Origin: Apostichopus japonicus
Taxonomy: Eukaryota > Echinodermata > Holothuroidea > Aspidochirotida > Stichopodidae
NCBI RefSeq assembly: GCF_037975245.1
Contig: NC_092575.1
Location: forward strand, 945,001-1,009,000
Length of the DNA stretch: 64,000 nucleotides
Direction of reading: 5' to 3'
In this document: one piece after another, positions 59,301-64,000 of the stretch
How positions within the stretch are numbered: position 1 is the stretch's first letter
Layout of the letters: the number at the start of each line of letters is the position of its first letter
Program-made: the position numbers and the translations under genes
Notes under the pieces: generated by a model
Seen by the model: only the letters and a program-made list of their open reading frames with translations
Told to the model about the DNA's origin: nothing
Databases searched by the model: none

Positions 59301-60290
59301 AATAAGTGTTCTAATGCAATGCTGAGCAAAAAGTCACATTTCCTAATATGGACAAACTATTACAACTATTTGCATCCAAGATATAAATGCAAATATGACA
59401 TTACTGCATTGACACACACATGGGTCTCATTGTCAGAACACAGCTAAAAGCAGGCTTGTAAGGCACTGAAACATGCAAAGGCATATCTGAACACAGGGCT
59501 GTAAGATAAGACAACATTTAGGTCTCACTGCCAGATCTCAGATGAAAGCAGAGCTCAAAGACAATGCCACACACAATGGCCTCCCTGTCCCAGCAAAGCA
59601 GAAAAGAGGGATGTAAGAAAATAAAACGGAAACAGCACCACTTCATGAGCATACAGTAGCTGAAAGCAAGCCCCCAAAACACAAAGGCCTCACATGTCCC
59701 CTAACAAGGGCAAACAAATCTAGAATAAAGTAAAACACTTTCAGACTCCACTGTAAGAACACACCTCAACTATAGGAAAACAGAACAATAGAGCAACAGT
59801 CTTATTGTTGGAACACAGCTGTAAGCAAGGCTCAAAGACAATGAAACACACAAAAGGCCCCAATGTCCCCCCCCCCTTCCCTGCAACTGCAAACAGGGCT
59901 ATAGGACAATGAACTAGAGAGTGGGCTCATTGTCAGAACATAGCTATGAGAAGGGCCCATCATAGACAGTGAGACTCTTGTACGTCATTGCATATGAACA
60001 GTATGTTTCTTTAAACTTCCCAAAATTGACAACTGAATTGAACATTCTACTAATTCCTTATTGTATACAACTAACCAAACTTCCTTCCTGTTACAATTCA
60101 CCTCACAAATGAATTTCAGTACCTGTGATAGACCTACCAGCTTCCTTCTCTTTGTCCAATGTGAAGCGTTGACAACATTATAACAACTTTCCGAGTACAG
60201 GAATACTGAAAACTCCATTCAAAATCACCAAAATAGGCACAAAGGCATCTTGTAGTTTGTTATTTTATTTTTGGTTTCTGATCGTTAAAA
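56330..60290. other. 3' regions of two converging genes
   Basis: No coding exon seen. Possible poly(A) signals for the large gene are ATTAAA at 56365-56370 and AATAAA at 56789-56794. A reverse-strand AATAAA at 60264-60269 lies 22 nt after the stop of the minus-strand gene. Sequence is AT-rich, with a G-rich patch at 57295-57320 and a degenerate tandem repeat at 59420-59960. Confidence 0.45.
59420..59960. repeat. Degenerate ~60-100-bp tandem repeats
   Basis: Variants of TCATTGTCAGAACACAGCT followed by AAGC(A)AGGCT...AAG..AATGAAAC recur about six times (near 59426, 59524, 59740, 59803, 59925), with spacing changes and much drift. Probably an old satellite in the 3' region of the minus-strand gene. 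Confidence 0.6.
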
Positions 60291-62413
60291 TCATTCTTTC
60301 CTTTCGTTGAAGTATTCGTGCATGGATTCTATGGTGAGTTTCATATGATATAAACTATCTGGGTGGGTAGCCTTTGAATGATGTAAAACGTATTGACTGG
60401 ACACCCAAGGCGTACGTATCGTCATCTCTTCCTCCACCAGGCATCCGGGTCCCCCTTCTTCATCCTTCGGTTTAAATGTTCGGATTATGTTACCGGACAA
60501 CCCAGCATACCAGATGTGGTAGTGAATACGGAGTTCCTCTCCAGGTCTGAAAGGTGGCAACAAAATATTTATGTTGAGTGTTGTATTTTATTGTATTGGA
60601 AAGAACGTTGTAAAGATTAATACAGAAGAATTCAAATTTTAGTGGGTAATATATTGCTGGATAAAATGTTCATCGCATATAATTTTTAAAGAAATTTAAG
60701 AAAATATATATAGTAGAAAGAAAACTACATAGAATACCTCAACTGAAATCATATACAATCAAAGTCCAAGCTAAAACATTACAATTTGTCTCGGACTTGG
60801 TAGGTCAGAGTACATGTAGTGAGGAAAGACAGGTAAGGCAGCACATGAGACGACCACCTCAAATGAAAGTGTCTGCATTATTTCTTTTGGATAACAAAAT
60901 GACCGCCCAATTATTGTATCACAGGTACTTTACTAACTCAGTGATGTACTGAACAAGAGCATTGGTCTTTTCATTAATACTAATCCTGGGAAACAAAATC
61001 TTCTCCACGTTGAATAGGTGATCAGTATGGCACAACATCTGCTAGAAATTCAGATACTGGTCACCCAGTGACAAATTTCAACAAGCACTTTCTAAACCTG
61101 TCACTCTAATAGCAGGTATCCACACTGAAACATTTAATTGTCTATTTTAACAATCCTTGATGGCTGGGGAATCTTTTGGAAAAAATTAGAAACTTCATGA
61201 AAGTACTTTTGATAAATTTAATTTTAAGAGTGCCATTCAAAAGACCATAATACTGTCTTGATACAAGTCCTGTACAAACATGAATTTACAGTACACAAAC
61301 ATCAGTTAATATATATAAATATATATATATCTAAATATTTTCAATATTCATCAGCGGAAATGACACAGTCCCCAAGTTTACTGTCCTACAGAAAACACAT
61401 AGTTACTTTTGTTTTATAGTTACTTCCCCATGTAACTGATAGCTACATATAATGAAAGTCAAAAGTACATATCACACAGATTTTTCAACAAGTAGAGAAG
61501 AAGAAGAAGAAAGGCATAAAACTTACTTTGTGAATTCAAAGACAGTATCGAATACCAAGGTGTACTCCCAGTCGAATAGACCCAGCGGAATAACTTCTGT
61601 GACTTCATACACTTCACACTTTACGTTATCATCTCGGGTATACTTCTCTTTCACAACAGCTTTCCGGCTGAAATGTTTGGAAGATATTTCAAGGATTAAC
61701 AGGGCATATTTTTTCTCGAGAGAATATCATGAGGAATCAAGAGTAACAGATTTATAATAACACAGACTTTAAATTCTACTATCTATTTAATCAAACCAAG
61801 ACACAACATCCTGATGGAGTACTTTGTTACAAGTACCATTTCTTTGCAACATACTGTACAATGTGAGTTACGCATCTAATCCATGGAATGCACGGATTAT
61901 AAATCTTTTACAGGATGATGCACAGATTGAACTTGTTTCCTTTTCATGGTTTCATATTATTAATCTGTCATATTATAATTTTGTAGTGATGAAGATGATA
62001 CTTATTGATTCAAGTCAGACAAGGAGATCTATGTGGCTTTATACAGAAGACACTATTTAAGGTAACTTGTGATGATTCTGAAAGAAGTTTGCATTCATGA
62101 GGTCATTATTTGCTCAGAACTCTGGTGATATTCTGTGGATTTTTTTAGTTTTCTTAAATACAAACAGAAAATTTGCATAATTTGTTTATACTCACCCATA
62201 CTTGTGATTTTTCATGTTGAGTTGGATATCACTGACTTTACTGTATACATACTTTGGATCTCGATAAATAAAAATACTAGAATTTAAGTTGACATCGGTT
62301 GGTCTCAATAGAAAGTACAACCCAATAGCGACCAGAATCACTAAGATGGTAGTTTTTAAACCCATGTCTGATAGGTATGGAGTAAACAAGGGAGCCGCCA
62401 CAGTTGAAGACCT
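60291..62413 (-). CDS. Probable membrane-anchored SRPBCC/START-like protein (3 exons, 5' end uncertain)
   Basis: Exons 62413-62196, 61667-61527 and 60546-60291, phases 2 and 2 at the joins, stop TGA at 60293-60291. From the ATG at 62365 the product is 188 residues. Upstream of that ATG the exon stays open to its acceptor (TTTCAATGCAG), so an earlier start in an upstream exon is possible. Residues 1-20 (MGLKTTILVILVAIGLYFLL) form one hydrophobic segment, a signal anchor. The rest resembles the helix-grip SRPBCC fold: IYRDPKYVYSKVSDIQ at the start, alternating strands (YEVTEVIPLG, FDWEYTLVFDTVFEF, LRIHYHIWYAG, CLVEEEMTIRTP) and a C-terminal amphipathic helix (HMKLTIESMHEYF). SRPBCC domains usually bind lipids or other hydrophobic ligands; no ligand can be named. 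The fold call is by eye. Confidence 0.6.
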
Positions 62414-64000
62414 CTGCATTGAAATAAGAAGCATGAAAATTTGTATCATGAACAAGACAGACTTTCAGTCAAGAAAATTATAATATTGTGTTTACATAGT
62501 TAGTGCAAAGGTTGGTTCCCATGTGAGCACACTGGAAGAATCCCTTAATACCCCAGAAAACCGGTACGGTTATACTGTTACACAGGAGATTGGTTTACGA
62601 ACCTTTGTTTGGAAAATGTTACTTGTTTTTAAACTTGTTGGGATTCACATTGGGATCAAGACCCATATCATGGCTGTCAGATTGTTCCCAAATTCTTGTA
62701 TTACAAGTACTGTACAGTACTACCTAAGTGTTTAATTTGCTGGGATTCACATTGGGATCAAGACCCATACCATGGCTGTGGGATTGTTCCAGTTGGTTGA
62801 TACAACAGCGTCATCATTCTTTTTGTTCTCAAATTAGTCTATTTTGAGAATGACACAACCACAATGCCTTAATTATTTTATTTAAAGGGTGTGAAGACTC
62901 GCGCACAAAGAAACGTCTCATGCCGGTAATCTGACCTAGTTTCGAATGAGGTGTAACAGAAATGTAAGACACCACCATCGATACAAGAAAATATACATAT
63001 ATAGTGTACAGTCAACATACAGCTACGGTCAATACCCACAACACAGTGTATATAGCAGCGTGGACATCTCAGGTCTAGATAAAAGATAACAAGGTATCAT
63101 GTTTCATTAATGTCTGCATTTTGTAGCTACAAGAAGAAAACGTCATTTGCAAGCAACAGAAAGTTAACTTTTTCAGAGCTCGGCACGCGGTTTGGGGCGA
63201 GTCTTTAATGCCTTTAATGAACTACTGTTTAAAGCAAATTTTTACAAAATGACAGCAGTCAAGTGTTCTGGTTCTCATATTGTGTTGAGAATGGCAATCA
63301 CAAGCTTAGTTTACAGATAAAACAAATGGAAGAAACTGATCAGCACAATATGGGTCTTGATCCTTATTGTAGCCTTCAAGTTCAAGTACAATATTGACTG
63401 AAGTTTGCCCTACATTACTGCACTTAGGCTAATACTAGACTTGTACCTCGGTTTCACCTTACTCAAGCCACGAAAGAGTGCTAGGAACATAACTTAAAGG
63501 ATATTATTCTGTCTTAGGCACCAAGCAATCCTTTCATCAGTAAGGGCTAGGGCTACTCCTAGTCCTACTCCTTGCGTTCGAATTGATAGTTACATAACGT
63601 AAAACCTATGCACGCGATAGGCTGCAGTGTAGGCAAGACTGGTCGAATACAAGTTTACAAGTTACATAACCCCCACCTAATACTGCTTTCTAAAAAGTTT
63701 CTACAGGCCCCAAGAGCCTTACCAGTTCATCTATGACAATATAAAGCTGGATAGTCTTAGTCCTTCGCTTGCTTGTAGTATTCAATCTGTACTCTTCAAA
63801 AAGCGTCGCGTTGTGGTTTGTAATTACAGAAATTCTGTTTGTATTCGGTTAATCATTGGTCTCCGACCAAGGCTGTAACTTGGGGTGCATCCGTGTACGA
63901 CAAGTTCCATTCATGTGGTGTATCACTAAAGCACAATACTTCCTCGCTTTTTCTACAACAGAGACAGCGAACGGAAAGGCGAAACACTACCCGGCCACCT
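62414..64000. other. Upstream region of the minus-strand gene
   Basis: It likely contains the first exon and promoter of the SRPBCC-like gene, but no clear exon can be chosen. A segment of about 40-50 bp starting at 62641 (ggattcacattgggatcaag) is repeated at 62743, 102 bp on. Nothing else recognisable. Confidence 0.4.

Overview
The window is animal nuclear DNA. Short exons are separated by long AT-rich introns with GT..AG borders, almost every domain boundary is a phase-1 intron, there are many simple repeats and poly-G/poly-C runs, and short non-autonomous transposons are present. The domains (HYR, VWD, C8, TIL, C-type lectin, FAMeT) and the repeat style suggest an invertebrate deuterostome, most likely an echinoderm. 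That assignment is an inference from gene content; no search was run.

Layout. (1) 90-4554, minus strand: 5' part of a secreted multidomain gene with signal peptide, RSKR furin-type site, HYR domain, Cys-rich TIL-like/EGF-like segment and the first half of a C-type lectin domain (CTLD); it runs off the left edge. (2) 4555-10918: intergenic, with microsatellites and a hAT-like element. (3) 10919-56329, plus strand: one very large secreted-protein gene. I assembled 63 exons that stay in one frame and give a predicted protein of 3616 residues. It has a signal peptide, 17 tandem copies of a ~146-residue module I do not recognise, then VWD-C8-TIL-EGF-like-VWD-C8, and last a C-type lectin domain with a FAMeT (Methyltransf_FA) domain spliced into its middle. 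(4) 56330-60290: non-coding, with a degenerate tandem repeat. (5) 60291-62413, minus strand: the last three exons of a small gene for a probable membrane-anchored SRPBCC/START-like protein.

The main candidate for something new is the large gene. Modules 4-15 sit in near-identical ~1.68-kb genomic units (exon A, exon B, 27-nt linker exon). Part of this array has been re-duplicated as a 3365-bp two-unit block, so the gene is expanding or being homogenised now. At the 3' end the FAMeT exon pair is a symmetric phase 1-1 cassette inside the CTLD: including it splits the lectin fold, and skipping it leaves an intact lectin in frame.

The two large genes stand head to head about 6 kb apart. Their EGF-like and CTLD exons match in domain order and in the position and phase of the intron inside the CTLD, so they look like a divergent paralogous pair built by phase-1 exon shuffling. 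Both products should be secreted. VWD/C8 assemblies commonly multimerise and CTLDs commonly bind glycans, so a mucus, coat, adhesive or immune-recognition role is plausible but not shown by the sequence.
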